A stretch of 64,000 nt of DNA from DAIDKA01 sp035487155 (GCA_035487155.1 DATHMK010000090.1:74846-138845), one strand, 5' to 3'. Numbered from the stretch's first letter, positions 8,596 through 18,003 are shown. The notes: generated by a model not told the origin, from the sequence alone. Numbers and translations: made by a program.

Positions 8596-10430
8596 TTCGA
8601 GAATCAACTGGATTTACCGCCCTCATGGGCCTGCTGGCGCTGGTCGCATTCGCCGCCCAGGCCGGAACCAGCGACGGGCCGCCCACGGCGGATCCGGCGC
8701 AGCTGTACGCGCGCAACTGCGCCGCCTGCCACGATCACCCCACGCAACGCATCCCCGCGCGTGCCGTGATTGCGCGGCACTCACCCGATGAGGTCATGCA
8801 GAGCCTCACCGGCGGACTGATGAGAGCCCAGGCCGCGGGATTGAGCATGAATGACCGCGTCGCGGTCGCCACCTATCTCACCGGCAAGGCCCCGCTCGGG
8901 CATCTGGCGCCCACCCCCGAGCAGAACCGCTGCCCCGCGCCCCTCGCGCCCGCGGCCGATTCGGGTCCGAACTGGAATGGCTGGGGCGCGGATCTTGCCA
9001 ACACCCGTTTTCAAAGCGATCCGGGGCTGAGCGCTGCGCAGGTGCCGCACCTGAAACTCAAATGGGCATTCGGCTATCGGGCCACCTATGTGTATGGGCA
9101 GCCCACGATCGTGGGGGGTCGGGTCTACGTGACGAGTTCCAGCGGGCGCGTGTACTCGCTGGATGCCAGGAGCGGCTGTACCCACTGGACCTTTGATGCC
9201 GCGGCGCCGGTGCGTACCGCGGTGTCCGTGGTGCGGGTCAACGGGGCCCTGCGGGTGGTGTTCGGTGATGATTCGAGTTTCCTGTATCTGCTGGATGCCG
9301 ACCACGGACGGCTGCTGTGGAAGCGCCGGCTCGATCCGCACCCCTCGGCGCGCATCACCGGGGCACCGGCGATACAGGGTGCGCGGGTATTTGTGCCGGT
9401 GTCCTCGCTGGAGGAACTCTCGGCACCGACGCCGACCTATGAGTGCTGCAAGTTCCGCGGCAGCATCGCGGCACTGGATATATTGAGCGGTCGGGTCCTG
9501 TGGCGCACCTACACCATCTCGCAGCCCGCCAGGCCTTACGCCAGGAACTCAACCGGCACGCAGCTGTATGGCCCGGCGGGCGGCTCGGTGTGGTCCGCCC
9601 CGACGCTCGATCCGGAGCATGATCTGCTTTATGTCGGCACGGGCAATTCCTACACCGACGTGCCGACGGACCGCACCGACTCGATACTGGCGCTGCGCAT
9701 GAGTACCGGCGCCGTGGTGTGGGCGAATCAGCTGCGCCCCAAGGACAACTACATCGTCGGTTGCGATACGCCGGCCAGCGCCGGGCAGGGTAACTGTCCG
9801 CACGCCCTGGGTCCTGATGTGGATTTCGGCACTTCACCCATCCTGCGCACCCTGAGCAATGGCGAGCGTGTGCTGATCAGCGGCGAGAAATCCGGGCGCG
9901 TCTACGGCTTGGATCCGGCGAGCGGCAAGGAGCGCTGGCACGCCCAGCTTGGTGTGGGCAGCAGTCTGGGCGGCATCGAGTGGGGCAGCGCGGCGGATGG
10001 CGAAAGCCTTTACGCCCCGGTCTCGGATGCCGCGGCGGTGCAGGGTCGCCCCGGCGGCCTGGTCGCACTGCGCCTGGCCGATGGCCGGCAGCGGTGGCGC
10101 GCAGCGCCACCGCCGGCGGTGTGCAGCTGGGGTCCGAACAACTGCCTCGCGGCGCAGTCCCAGGCCGCGACGGTGATTCCGGGTGTCGTTTTCTCAGGCT
10201 CGGAGGACGGCCACCTGCGTGCCTATGCCAGCACCGACGGCCATGTCATCTGGGACGTGGATACGGCGCAGGCGTATACCACCGTCAATAAGGTCCCCGC
10301 GGCGGGCGGTTCCTTGGACAATGGCGGCGCCACGGTCGCGGGCGGGATGCTGTTCGTGAACTCCGGATACGGCCGTATCGTCGGTGAACCGGGCAACGTG
10401 CTGCTGGCCTACGGCATCGAAGCTCAGTAA
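8592..10430 (+). CDS. Periplasmic cytochrome c/PQQ beta-propeller dehydrogenase (polyvinyl-alcohol-dehydrogenase-like)
   Basis: 612 residues with a signal peptide. A c-type heme site CAACH lies at residues 43-47, in a short cytochrome domain up to about 105. It is followed by an eight-bladed-type propeller with repeated W-x-x-x-x-x-G blades (GWGADLANTRFQ, VYSLDARSG, LLWKRRL, VYGLDPASGKERW, IWDVDTAQAY). An N-terminal heme domain joined to a PQQ propeller is the layout of polyvinyl alcohol dehydrogenase (cytochrome) and relatives, which oxidise secondary alcohols and pass electrons to cytochrome c. The true alcohol substrate here is unknown. Several Cys (YECCKF, VGCDTP, GNCPH, VCSW, NNCLA) suggest disulfides. 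Confidence 0.82.
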   Translation: MIRESTGFTALMGLLALVAFAAQAGTSDGPPTADPAQLYARNCAACHDHPTQRIPARAVIARHSPDEVMQSLTGGLMRAQAAGLSMNDRVAVATYLTGKAPLGHLAPTPEQNRCPAPLAPAADSGPNWNGWGADLANTRFQSDPGLSAAQVPHLKLKWAFGYRATYVYGQPTIVGGRVYVTSSSGRVYSLDARSGCTHWTFDAAAPVRTAVSVVRVNGALRVVFGDDSSFLYLLDADHGRLLWKRRLDPHPSARITGAPAIQGARVFVPVSSLEELSAPTPTYECCKFRGSIAALDILSGRVLWRTYTISQPARPYARNSTGTQLYGPAGGSVWSAPTLDPEHDLLYVGTGNSYTDVPTDRTDSILALRMSTGAVVWANQLRPKDNYIVGCDTPASAGQGNCPHALGPDVDFGTSPILRTLSNGERVLISGEKSGRVYGLDPASGKERWHAQLGVGSSLGGIEWGSAADGESLYAPVSDAAAVQGRPGGLVALRLADGRQRWRAAPPPAVCSWGPNNCLAAQSQAATVIPGVVFSGSEDGHLRAYASTDGHVIWDVDTAQAYTTVNKVPAAGGSLDNGGATVAGGMLFVNSGYGRIVGEPGNVLLAYGIEAQ

Positions 10431-10495
10431 GTACAATCATGGACTTGGGTGGGTTTGCTGCACCGCCCATCCGCGTTCACCAAACTGTCGTAACC

Positions 10496-10526
10496 GTCCC
10501 CTACTGTGTCCCCTAACAACAGGGGA
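10496..10526 (+). promoter_or_regulatory. Ribosome-site-sequestering hairpin with duplicated anti-SD element
   Basis: TCCCCT (10509-10514) pairs perfectly with AGGGGA (10521-10526), the ribosome site for the GTG at 10531, around an AACAAC loop. The anti-SD arm is part of an exact repeat GTCCCCTA at 10496-10503 and 10508-10515, so two alternative partners exist. This could dampen or gate translation of the sugar-phosphate transferase. Confidence 0.4.
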
Positions 10527-10530
10527 TCGC

Positions 10531-12165
10531 GTGGAACTCTTCCTGGCCTTCATCGTGGCACTGTCCACGACGGCGGCCCTCATTCCAGTACTGAGCCGCT
10601 GGGCGCCGGCCGTCGGGCTCACCGACAAACCGGGTCCCCGGAAGGTACATGCGGTGGCGGTACCGCGCGTCGGCGGGCTCGCCATGGCGGTGGGCATCCT
10701 GGTTCCGGTGCTGGTGACGGTGCCCCTGACGGCACCCACGCGCGGTGTACTGCTGGGCATCCTGATCCTGTTGTGCTTCGGGGTGTGGGATGACCGCGTC
10801 GAGCTGGGCTATCGCACCAAACTGCTGGGACAGATACTCGCGGTCGGCGTGTGCATGGTGGTCGGCGGCGTGCATATCGGCCGGGTGATGATCGACGGGC
10901 GGATACTCGCGCCGGGATTGATCTCCGGGATCATTACCTTTCTGTTCCTGATCGGCGTGACCAATGCCGTCAATCTCACCGATGGCCTGGATGGATTGGC
11001 CGGTGGACTGGTACTGCTGTGCCTGTGTGCCGTGGCGCTGTTTGCCGTGGCCAGCGGTAATTCCAGCGTCATCGCGCTGTGCCTGATCGAGGCTGGAGCC
11101 GTGCTCGGGTTCCTGCGCTTCAACACCCACCCGGCGCGGATTTTCATGGGCGACAGCGGCAGCCAGGTACTGGGCTTCTCCGTGGGCGCGCTCTCATTGC
11201 TTGCCACACAGGGCGCCAGCAGCGACCTGAGTGCCGCGCTGCCCATCCTGCTGCTGGGCCTGCCGATTCTCGACACCTTCATGGTCATGAGCACCCGCAT
11301 CATTGCCGGCAAGTCACCTTTTTCAGCCGACAAGAACCACCTGCATCATCGGCTGCTGGCGATCGGGTTCTTGCATCGCGAAGCCGTCGCCATTGTCTAT
11401 CTGCTGCAGGCCGGCCTGGTGCTGCTGGCCTATTTCATGCGCTTCGAAGACGATCTCACAGTGGTCGCGGTGTTCTGCGGGTTTGCGGCGACGGTCGTGG
11501 GCCTGCTGCTCCTGGCGCGAGCCACCGGCTGGCATTTGCGCAATCTGGATTCCCACGGCCGAACGCGAGCGCCGCTGGTCTTTGTACCCTCCGCTGCGCG
11601 GTTGCCGGCCATCGCCCTGGGCGTGATGCTGGCGTGCCTGATCGCCTACGCCGCCACGGTGCTGCTGGCGGCGCCGCATGTGGGCAAGGATCTGGGCGTG
11701 CTGAGCCTGGGGATGCTGGCGGTGCTGCTGTTGCTGAGCGTCTCCAAAGTCCCCGAATCGCTGCACTGGTTTGAAAGAACCGCGACCTACGTGAGCGTGG
11801 TGCTGCTGGTGTACCTCGACCAGACCGCGTTGGATCACACGCAGGCCCTGGCTGCCGTGTCATGGACATTGATCGGAATCACCGGCGCGGCGGCTTTGGC
11901 AAGGTTCTGGCTCTCGCCCACGCGCCGGTTTGAAGTGACGACGCTGGACCTCATCGTGGTGTTCGTGGCGCTGGTGCTGCCAAACCTGCCCGGTTCGCTG
12001 CAGCTGCCCCCGGATCTGCCGCAGGGCATCGCCAAGTCCGTGATCCTGCTGTACGTGGTCGAAATGCTGCTGACATTTGATCTCAAGCGATTGATGCCGC
12101 GACTGATTCTGGGCGTGATGCTGGTCGCCATCGCCGGCCGCGCCTTCATCGGCGCCGCCGCGTAA
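10531..12165 (+). CDS. WecA/MraY-type polyprenyl-phosphate sugar-1-phosphate transferase with extra C-terminal membrane domain
   Basis: 544 residues from GTG 10531, chosen for its AGGGGA ribosome site; an ATG at 10384 is open in frame but overlaps the upstream gene. Family motifs are VHAVAVPRVGGLA, WDDRVELGYRTKL (Asp-Asp metal site), NAVNLTDGLDGLAGG, GDSGSQVLGF and DKNHLHHRL. These belong to enzymes that start glycan assembly by moving HexNAc-1-phosphate onto undecaprenyl phosphate. Usual length is about 350; here roughly 200 further residues add about six membrane helices ending near KRLMPRLILGVML. Similar long forms are often found near exosortase/polysaccharide genes. It probably initiates an exopolysaccharide or surface glycan used with the downstream export genes. 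Confidence 0.85.
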   Translation: MELFLAFIVALSTTAALIPVLSRWAPAVGLTDKPGPRKVHAVAVPRVGGLAMAVGILVPVLVTVPLTAPTRGVLLGILILLCFGVWDDRVELGYRTKLLGQILAVGVCMVVGGVHIGRVMIDGRILAPGLISGIITFLFLIGVTNAVNLTDGLDGLAGGLVLLCLCAVALFAVASGNSSVIALCLIEAGAVLGFLRFNTHPARIFMGDSGSQVLGFSVGALSLLATQGASSDLSAALPILLLGLPILDTFMVMSTRIIAGKSPFSADKNHLHHRLLAIGFLHREAVAIVYLLQAGLVLLAYFMRFEDDLTVVAVFCGFAATVVGLLLLARATGWHLRNLDSHGRTRAPLVFVPSAARLPAIALGVMLACLIAYAATVLLAAPHVGKDLGVLSLGMLAVLLLLSVSKVPESLHWFERTATYVSVVLLVYLDQTALDHTQALAAVSWTLIGITGAAALARFWLSPTRRFEVTTLDLIVVFVALVLPNLPGSLQLPPDLPQGIAKSVILLYVVEMLLTFDLKRLMPRLILGVMLVAIAGRAFIGAAA

Positions 12166-12274
12166 GAAAAATCAACAGGCCAGTTCAGGTCAGCGGGCGC
12201 TGATGGCTGTCATGCCTTCGTCACGCACCTTGCCTACAGTCCGATTCCCCCCAATTTGATGCGAGAGCGCGCGA

Positions 12275-14683
12275 ATGTCGCTGATGCGGACCACAAGGGC
12301 GTTGGCCCTCACGTCAATGGTGGCGGTGGCGCTGCTCACCAGCGGCTGCGGCGGTGCCAAGTCCCGACTCGCCAGCCATATGCGGCGCGGGCAGGACTAC
12401 TACCAGAACGGGGACTTCCCCAAAGCCGGTGTCGAATTCCGCAATGCCATGCAGATCGATCCCAAGGATGCGCAGGCGCGCATCATGGCGGCACAGACGG
12501 CCGAAAAACTCGGGCAGCTGCGCAATGCCTATGGCCTGCTGCAGTCCGTGGTGGAGGAACACCCGGACCACGTCGCCGCGCGCACGGCGCTGGGCCGGCT
12601 GCTGATCACGGCGGGTGAGCCCAAGCAGGGGCTGGATGTCATCAAACCCGTCATTGCCAAACAGCCCAATGATGCCTCGCTACTGGCGCTGCGCGGCGCC
12701 GCCGAGTCGGCACTCAAGGACGGAGTCGCGGCACGGGCGGACGCGGACCGCGCGGTGGCCCTCGATCCCAGGAACGAAGACGCCGTGGATCTGCGCGCGG
12801 CGCTCTACAAGCAGGATGGAAATCTTCCCGCGGCCATCAAGCTGATGAGTGATGCCGCAGCTGCGCAGCCCGCCATCGCGGGCTTTCATCAGGTCCTGGT
12901 CAATCTGTACGAGACCGCCAATCAACCGGAGCTCGCGGAAGGCCAGCTGCGGGCGCTGGTAAAGCTCAAACCGGATCAGCTCGCCGATCGGGCACAGCTG
13001 GCGATTTTCCTGTCGCGCAGCAAGCGACTCGATGACGCGCAGAAGGTTCTGGATGAGGCGGTTAAGGCGTTGCCTCACAGCGATGACGCGAAGCTGCTAC
13101 AGGTCGACTTCCTGGCACAGCAGCGTTCCCACTACATTGCAGAGCAGACCCTGCGTGACTACATCAAGGCGGACTCGGACAACTATGTCCTGCGCCTGGA
13201 GCTGGGTAACATGCTGCAGCACTTCGGCGAGTCCGCCAAGGCGCTTGAAGTGTTCAGCGACATCACCAGGAGCGCCGGTACCGAACCCAGCGGTCTGATC
13301 GCGCGTGACCGACTCGCGCTGATTGCGGTCGGGGAGAAACGCGAGGCTGACGCGCAGCGGCTGCTCGCCGAAGTGCTGAAGGTCAGCCCCCGCGACAATG
13401 ACGCATTGGCGATACGCGGCCAGCTGGAACTTTCGCACGGTGATTCCACCAGTGCCATCGCGGACCTGCGCGCCGTGCTGCGTGACCAGCCGCGCAGTCC
13501 GAGCGTCAACCGGGTGTTGGCGCAGGCGCTGGTGGCCCATGGCGATATGGCACTGGCCGAGGAGCCGTTGCGTACGGCCATGGAGTCCGCGCCGACGGAC
13601 GTGTCCCTGCGCGTCGCGCTGGCGCAATTGCTGTTTCAGCAGCAGCAACCGGACCAGGGTCTGACGGTGCTGCAGGATGGCATCAAGGCGATGCCCACCG
13701 ACAACAGCTTGAACGATGCCCTGGTCCGCGCCTACCTGGGGCGCAAGAATTTTGCAGAAGCTGCGAAAATCGCCGATGCCTACCGTCAGGCCAAACCCGA
13801 CAATGCCGCGCCCTACGCGCTGGCGGGTGTGGTGGCGCAGGCGGACAACCGCCTGGATGATGCCCAGACGCTGTTTGAAAAAGCGCTGGTCATCCAGCCG
13901 CATGGCTATGATGTCCTGACACAGCTGGTGCACCTGCAGGTGCAACGGGGGCAGGGCGCCAAGGCGGTCAGCCGCCTGCAGGGCCTGATGGCCGCCGAAC
14001 CCAAAGGCGCGGTGATCCCGAATCTGCTCGGCGAAATCTACCTCGAGCAGAAGGATTTCAACGCTGCCCAGCAGACATTGGGCGCGTCGATCGCCAACGA
14101 TCCGAAGTGGTGGCTTCCCTATCGCAACCTGGCGCTGGCCAAGTTCGGCTCCGGTGATCTGACCGGCGCGATCCAGGCCTATCAGGATGGCCTGAAACTC
14201 GCGCCCACCGAGACCGTGATGCTCGCCGATCTGGGGTCGCTGTACCAGCGCGCCGGCCGTATCGACGATGCACAGAAGCTGTACGACGGCTGGGTCATGC
14301 GGGATCCGAGGTCGCAGGTCGCGGCCAACAATCTGGCCATGCTGCTGGTCAGCTACCACACGGACAAGGCCAGTCTGGACCGCGCCCAGGCACTGACGGT
14401 GGGATTTGCCAGCGCCGGCAACGGCGATCTGCTCGATACCGCCGGGTGGGTGCAGTTCAAGCGTGGCGATTACAGCCAGGCGTTGCCGGTGTTGCAGCGG
14501 GCGGCGGCACTGATGCCGCAATCGCACGAAGTTCATTACCACCTGGGAATGGCGGAGCTGCGCAACGGTCAGGCCGATCGCGCACGAACCGACCTGGAAA
14601 CGGCCCTGGCGGGATCCTCGCGGTTCTTCGGTGAAGAGGATGCGCGGGCGGCTCTGGCCAACCTGAAAAGTCGGGCGAGCTGA
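12275..14683 (+). CDS. PrsT-like TPR lipoprotein of the PEP-CTERM/exosortase type
   Basis: 802 residues. The N-terminus MSLMRTTRALALTSMVAVALLTSGCG gives a lipoprotein signal with lipobox LTSGC. The rest is a chain of about 20 tetratricopeptide repeats (AGVEFRNAMQIDPKDAQAR, VLVNLYETANQPELAEGQL, LAKFGSGDLTGAIQAYQDG and so on). The length, lipobox and repeat register fit PrsT, a TPR lipoprotein that accompanies PEP-CTERM exopolysaccharide loci. Following the sugar-phosphate transferase by 109 bases supports that setting. ATG 12284 is an alternative start three codons in. It probably anchors or threads exported polymers at the periplasmic side of the outer membrane. Confidence 0.75.
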   Translation: MSLMRTTRALALTSMVAVALLTSGCGGAKSRLASHMRRGQDYYQNGDFPKAGVEFRNAMQIDPKDAQARIMAAQTAEKLGQLRNAYGLLQSVVEEHPDHVAARTALGRLLITAGEPKQGLDVIKPVIAKQPNDASLLALRGAAESALKDGVAARADADRAVALDPRNEDAVDLRAALYKQDGNLPAAIKLMSDAAAAQPAIAGFHQVLVNLYETANQPELAEGQLRALVKLKPDQLADRAQLAIFLSRSKRLDDAQKVLDEAVKALPHSDDAKLLQVDFLAQQRSHYIAEQTLRDYIKADSDNYVLRLELGNMLQHFGESAKALEVFSDITRSAGTEPSGLIARDRLALIAVGEKREADAQRLLAEVLKVSPRDNDALAIRGQLELSHGDSTSAIADLRAVLRDQPRSPSVNRVLAQALVAHGDMALAEEPLRTAMESAPTDVSLRVALAQLLFQQQQPDQGLTVLQDGIKAMPTDNSLNDALVRAYLGRKNFAEAAKIADAYRQAKPDNAAPYALAGVVAQADNRLDDAQTLFEKALVIQPHGYDVLTQLVHLQVQRGQGAKAVSRLQGLMAAEPKGAVIPNLLGEIYLEQKDFNAAQQTLGASIANDPKWWLPYRNLALAKFGSGDLTGAIQAYQDGLKLAPTETVMLADLGSLYQRAGRIDDAQKLYDGWVMRDPRSQVAANNLAMLLVSYHTDKASLDRAQALTVGFASAGNGDLLDTAGWVQFKRGDYSQALPVLQRAAALMPQSHEVHYHLGMAELRNGQADRARTDLETALAGSSRFFGEEDARAALANLKSRAS

Positions 14684-14740
14684 AGCGCTCTCCAAACAAC
14701 AACTTCCGGCGCGCGCGGATGCTCGGCCGACAGAGACAAC

Positions 14741-16903
14741 ATGAAAGCGGGATTTTCCTGCCCGGTAGGGCAAAAACTTGGAATTGTGATAGTGGCGCTG
14801 GGCCTGTGTGCGGCAGCACACGCCCAGAGCATTGCGCAATGTCCGCAGGTTCCCTGCGATGACGTGCGCACCGTCGCAGCGGCCAGTACCGGCGTGCCGG
14901 TGGAGCACGACTTCAATGCCACGGCCGGCACGACCTACTATGTGACTTTGACAGACCTCGGTGCGCAGTTCACCACGCCGCAGCCGCTGGCTACCTTGAA
15001 GATGGCGATCACGGCCAACGATGCGTTGGTAAACCTCACGCCCATTGTGGGTTCGGGCACGGTAGCAACGACCAACCAGTTGGTGGTGGACGGCGCCAAT
15101 GCCGTTTCAACCAACGGCGTCGCCATGGCCTCCTTTACCCCGGCGACCACGGGACCCTACCGCTTTCATATCGTGGGGGCTCCGACCAGCGGTAACGCCC
15201 CGGGTCCCATTGGCCTCGCCGTCAGTGCCACGCAGGGCGGTACGGCTCTAGAGTCATGGTCCGACAGCATGGGGCCGGCGGGACCGCCGCCGCCGACCGC
15301 GGAGGGCATCCTGCAGCAGACCTTCACCGTCACGACGCCGGGGGCGTACCAGATTTCGGAAGCCGACCTGGCGCTGCCGAATGCCCTGCAGGCGTCACCG
15401 CAAACGATCGTGCTGCTCAATGGTTCCGTGATTGCGATATTGCCGGATGCGACCAACAACAACGCCCTGAGCAAGAACGTCACCCTCCAGACTGGTACCT
15501 ACCAGATCTTTGCATTGGGACTGGCGGCAACGCAGGCCAGTGGTGGCCTGTTCAGTGCCAGCGTCCTGCCGGCCTCATCCGGCGGCGGAGCGCCGGCATT
15601 CTCGTGGACGGTACCGGTGGGTGGCACCATCGCCGTGGGCAGTTCGGTGCAGCTCACCTCCGGCGCACAATATCAACTGACGTTGAATGACCTGGCCTTT
15701 CCCGTCGCCTTGTCGCAGGTAGCCGCCGTGGCGGTGGACATCAGTCAGGGCGCGCCTGCAGCGACGCTGACAGCTTCCGGTGAACAGACATTCACGGCCG
15801 CGGGCACTGGCGCAGGGGATACCTACCAGATCTATGCAGCGGCTCAGGCAGCGGCCACACCGGGCGCTGGCAGCTATGCGGCGCAGATACTCACGCAGAG
15901 TGGGGCGGCCGTGAGTGGTGCGGCCGAGACCGTGACCACCAGCGCCAGCACCCTGAAGCCATTCAGCTTCTCCACGAGCGTTTCGGCGGCGGGCACCTAT
16001 ACGGCAACGCTCACGGACCTGCAGATTCCGGCACCGCTGACGACGGCGGACTTCGCTCTGGTGCAGGCCGGCGCGCTCATCGGCACGCCCCGGAGCAGCG
16101 CCGGCGCCATCACCGCGGCGCTCGCGGCCGGATCCGCACCGCTGACGCTGCTCGTGTTTGCGCAGTCGAGCTCCACCGCCGGCAGCCTCATGGACGTGAA
16201 TCTCGAAGACAGCAACAACAATCTGGTCTTTGATCAACCGCAGGGTGTGGGGGCAGCCTTCGAGCCCACCCAGATCAGTATCACGACCAAGGGCAGCTAT
16301 CAGTTCACCCTGGCGGATCTGGCCTGGCCGGCCAGTTTCTCGCAATCGGGTGGCCAGCTGACCGGGATCCTCACCCAGGGCAGCACCGTGGTCGGAGAGG
16401 TATTCGGTGGCGGCACCCTGAGTGCGATTTCGGTGACGACACCCGGCAATTACTACCTGAGCATCATCGCGACGCCGACGGGTTCTGACCAAGCCGGCAC
16501 CTATGCACTCAATGTCAGTCCGGCGCCGGCCGCCCCGACCGTCAATCTGTCTGCCGACGCCACCAGTGTGACTTCGGGCGGTACGGTCCATCTGATCTGG
16601 ACCACCACCGGTGCAACGACTTGCGTCGCTTCCGGCGGCGGCTGGTCCGGGAGTTTTACTGGCGCGCAGGCGACGAGCGATACGGTGACGAGTCCCGCCA
16701 TCACCGCAAACACAACCTTCACTCTGACCTGCACCGGCGCTGGCGGCCAGACCGCGGGCAGTGTCATGGTGAGTGTCAGCAGCAGTAGCTCATCAGGTTC
16801 CTCGAAGGGCGGCGGCGGCGCGGTTGGTGAAGGCTGCTTGGTGGTACTGGGACTTTGCGCTGCCTTGATGCGGCGGCGCGACGCAGGGCGATGCCGGGAC
16901 TGA
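14741..16903 (+). CDS. Secreted multi-repeat protein with Ig-like module and GlyGly-type C-terminal sorting tail
   Basis: 720 residues. A signal peptide ends near AAAHAQS. The body contains several divergent repeats of about 125 residues, each with a (Y/T)xxTLxDLxxP segment (YYVTLTDLGAQF, YQLTLNDLAFPV, YTATLTDLQIPA, YQFTLADLAWPA). Residues about 595-680 form an Ig-like domain with TTTGATTCVASGGGW and FTLTCTGAGG, probably a disulfide pair. The tail is a Ser-rich linker, GGGGAVG, a hydrophobic helix and MRRRD, the architecture of GlyGly-CTERM (rhombosortase) or related surface-anchoring tails. No rhombosortase is in the window. Likely surface-displayed; ligand unknown. Confidence 0.7.
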   Translation: MKAGFSCPVGQKLGIVIVALGLCAAAHAQSIAQCPQVPCDDVRTVAAASTGVPVEHDFNATAGTTYYVTLTDLGAQFTTPQPLATLKMAITANDALVNLTPIVGSGTVATTNQLVVDGANAVSTNGVAMASFTPATTGPYRFHIVGAPTSGNAPGPIGLAVSATQGGTALESWSDSMGPAGPPPPTAEGILQQTFTVTTPGAYQISEADLALPNALQASPQTIVLLNGSVIAILPDATNNNALSKNVTLQTGTYQIFALGLAATQASGGLFSASVLPASSGGGAPAFSWTVPVGGTIAVGSSVQLTSGAQYQLTLNDLAFPVALSQVAAVAVDISQGAPAATLTASGEQTFTAAGTGAGDTYQIYAAAQAAATPGAGSYAAQILTQSGAAVSGAAETVTTSASTLKPFSFSTSVSAAGTYTATLTDLQIPAPLTTADFALVQAGALIGTPRSSAGAITAALAAGSAPLTLLVFAQSSSTAGSLMDVNLEDSNNNLVFDQPQGVGAAFEPTQISITTKGSYQFTLADLAWPASFSQSGGQLTGILTQGSTVVGEVFGGGTLSAISVTTPGNYYLSIIATPTGSDQAGTYALNVSPAPAAPTVNLSADATSVTSGGTVHLIWTTTGATTCVASGGGWSGSFTGAQATSDTVTSPAITANTTFTLTCTGAGGQTAGSVMVSVSSSSSSGSSKGGGGAVGEGCLVVLGLCAALMRRRDAGRCRD

Positions 16904-16966
16904 CGAGTCCAATGCGTTGGTACACTTCGATTACTGACTGCCTTGGCAGTGGTGCGGGTGGTTGCC

Positions 16967-17863
16967 ATGTCCAGCCGGACGGGTAGCGGCGCAACCAGAG
17001 ACGCCCGGGCGGCGCAACCACTGATGAAGGCGCGCGCCCTGCGGCACGCGCCGCTGTGCGCAACCATTGTGCTCGCCGTAGTGGGGCTCGCAGAGATCAC
17101 GCGCCTGGGCCTCAATGTCTATCGACTGCATTTGCCTCCGAGCATGCCATCTGCTGCCTCCGCTCTGGCGCTGCAACCGTCCAGCGGCAGCAACATCGCC
17201 CGCATCGTCGGCGGCCATCTATTCGGCAATGCCCCCGCGCCAGCCGCGCCGGGGGAGCCTCAGAATGCGCCTGACATAGGCGGCACATTCCTACTCTCCG
17301 GCGTTATCTCCTCTCGCGATCCTAAGGTTGGCTACGCCATCGTGGGCCGCAAAGGACAGGCGACACGGTTGTACCAGGCCGGTGGTTTGCTGGTGGGCCT
17401 GGTCAGCGGACGGTTATATGAGGTGTATGAGGACCACGTGATTCTGGACCTTGACGGCCGCTTCGAGACGCTGCGGCTGGTGCGCTCGGTGGGTGGATCA
17501 GGTGCGGTGTTGCAGGCCGCAGTCTCGGATACCGGTAGGCCGGATCGGCCCGAAAGTACGGCGGCGACGAATCCCGTAATTGCGCCATCGAGCCCGGCCA
17601 GAATGTTCAGGAACCTGAATCCCGTGGCGAAGTTTGCCCGGGGTCACTTCGGCGGCCTGCGTTTGATGCCTTCCGTGGACGATCAGCAAAAATTCGGTGT
17701 GCGCAATGGCGACCTGGTAGTGGCGGTCAATGGCGTGCCGCTCACGAATGCAAGTGCGGTCAACAGTTTGCTGACGAACCAGGACGACCAGCACAGCACT
17801 GTCAGTCTGACGGTTGTGCGCGATGGTGCTCAACAGGTCATTCAAATGACGAATGGAAACTAA
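16967..17863 (+). CDS. Orphan GspC-like type II secretion protein
   Basis: 298 residues from ATG 16967; TTG 16943 is an in-frame alternative. One membrane helix (APLCATIVLAVVGLAEITRLG) follows a short basic cytoplasmic end. The periplasmic part has a homology region (GGTFLLSGVISSRDPKVGYAIVG ... GGLLVGLVSGRLYEVYEDHVIL) and a C-terminal PDZ-like domain (VRNGDLVVAVNGVPLTNASAV), the GspC plan. GspC links the inner-membrane platform to the GspD secretin and helps select substrates. No other gsp gene is in this window, so it either serves a T2SS elsewhere or a dedicated one. Its position between tail-bearing surface proteins suggests it helps export them. Confidence 0.75.
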   Translation: MSSRTGSGATRDARAAQPLMKARALRHAPLCATIVLAVVGLAEITRLGLNVYRLHLPPSMPSAASALALQPSSGSNIARIVGGHLFGNAPAPAAPGEPQNAPDIGGTFLLSGVISSRDPKVGYAIVGRKGQATRLYQAGGLLVGLVSGRLYEVYEDHVILDLDGRFETLRLVRSVGGSGAVLQAAVSDTGRPDRPESTAATNPVIAPSSPARMFRNLNPVAKFARGHFGGLRLMPSVDDQQKFGVRNGDLVVAVNGVPLTNASAVNSLLTNQDDQHSTVSLTVVRDGAQQVIQMTNGN

Positions 17864-17896
17864 TCGAGTTTCAAACGTCATACATTTCGATCTCGT

Positions 17897-17935
17897 TCGA
17901 ATGCAAAGAAAAGTTTGTTTTGCTTTTGCGTTCGA
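17897..17935 (+). other. Imperfect hairpin after gspC-like gene
   Basis: TCGAATGC (17897-17904) and GCGTTCGA (17928-17935) pair with one G-T wobble, enclosing an A-rich arm and a T-rich arm that can extend the stem. It lies 34 bases after the gspC-like stop in locally AT-rich DNA. No T-run follows; it may be a weak terminator or an operator. Confidence 0.3.
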
Positions 17936-18003
17936 TTGATACAGAAGCTTCATCCCACCGTAACGCCGTCCCTTGATTCTTCACCAGCCGCGTCGGATGC
18001 CTC

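Noticed and set aside
7309..8607. Minus-strand frame of 432 codons across the channel and exported-protein genes
   Set aside because: It crosses two well-supported plus-strand genes and has no recognisable content.
10439..10519. Leader peptide ORF of 26 codons after TACAAT at 10432
   Set aside because: The -10-like box is only one base before the ATG, too close for use, and the peptide shows no regulatory codon run.
10384..10530. N-terminal extension of the WecA-like protein from ATG 10384
   Set aside because: It overlaps the dehydrogenase gene and gives a non-family segment; GTG 10531 has a ribosome site and begins at the family N-terminus.
12190..12240. Sigma-54 promoter before the PrsT-like gene
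   Set aside because: GG and GC elements near 12204-12214 are seven bases apart; the -24/-12 pattern needs ten.
13097..14908. Open minus-strand frame of 603 codons opposite the PrsT-like gene
   Set aside because: The TPR lipoprotein on the plus strand has a lipobox and repeats; the opposite frame shows none and is a GC-bias shadow.
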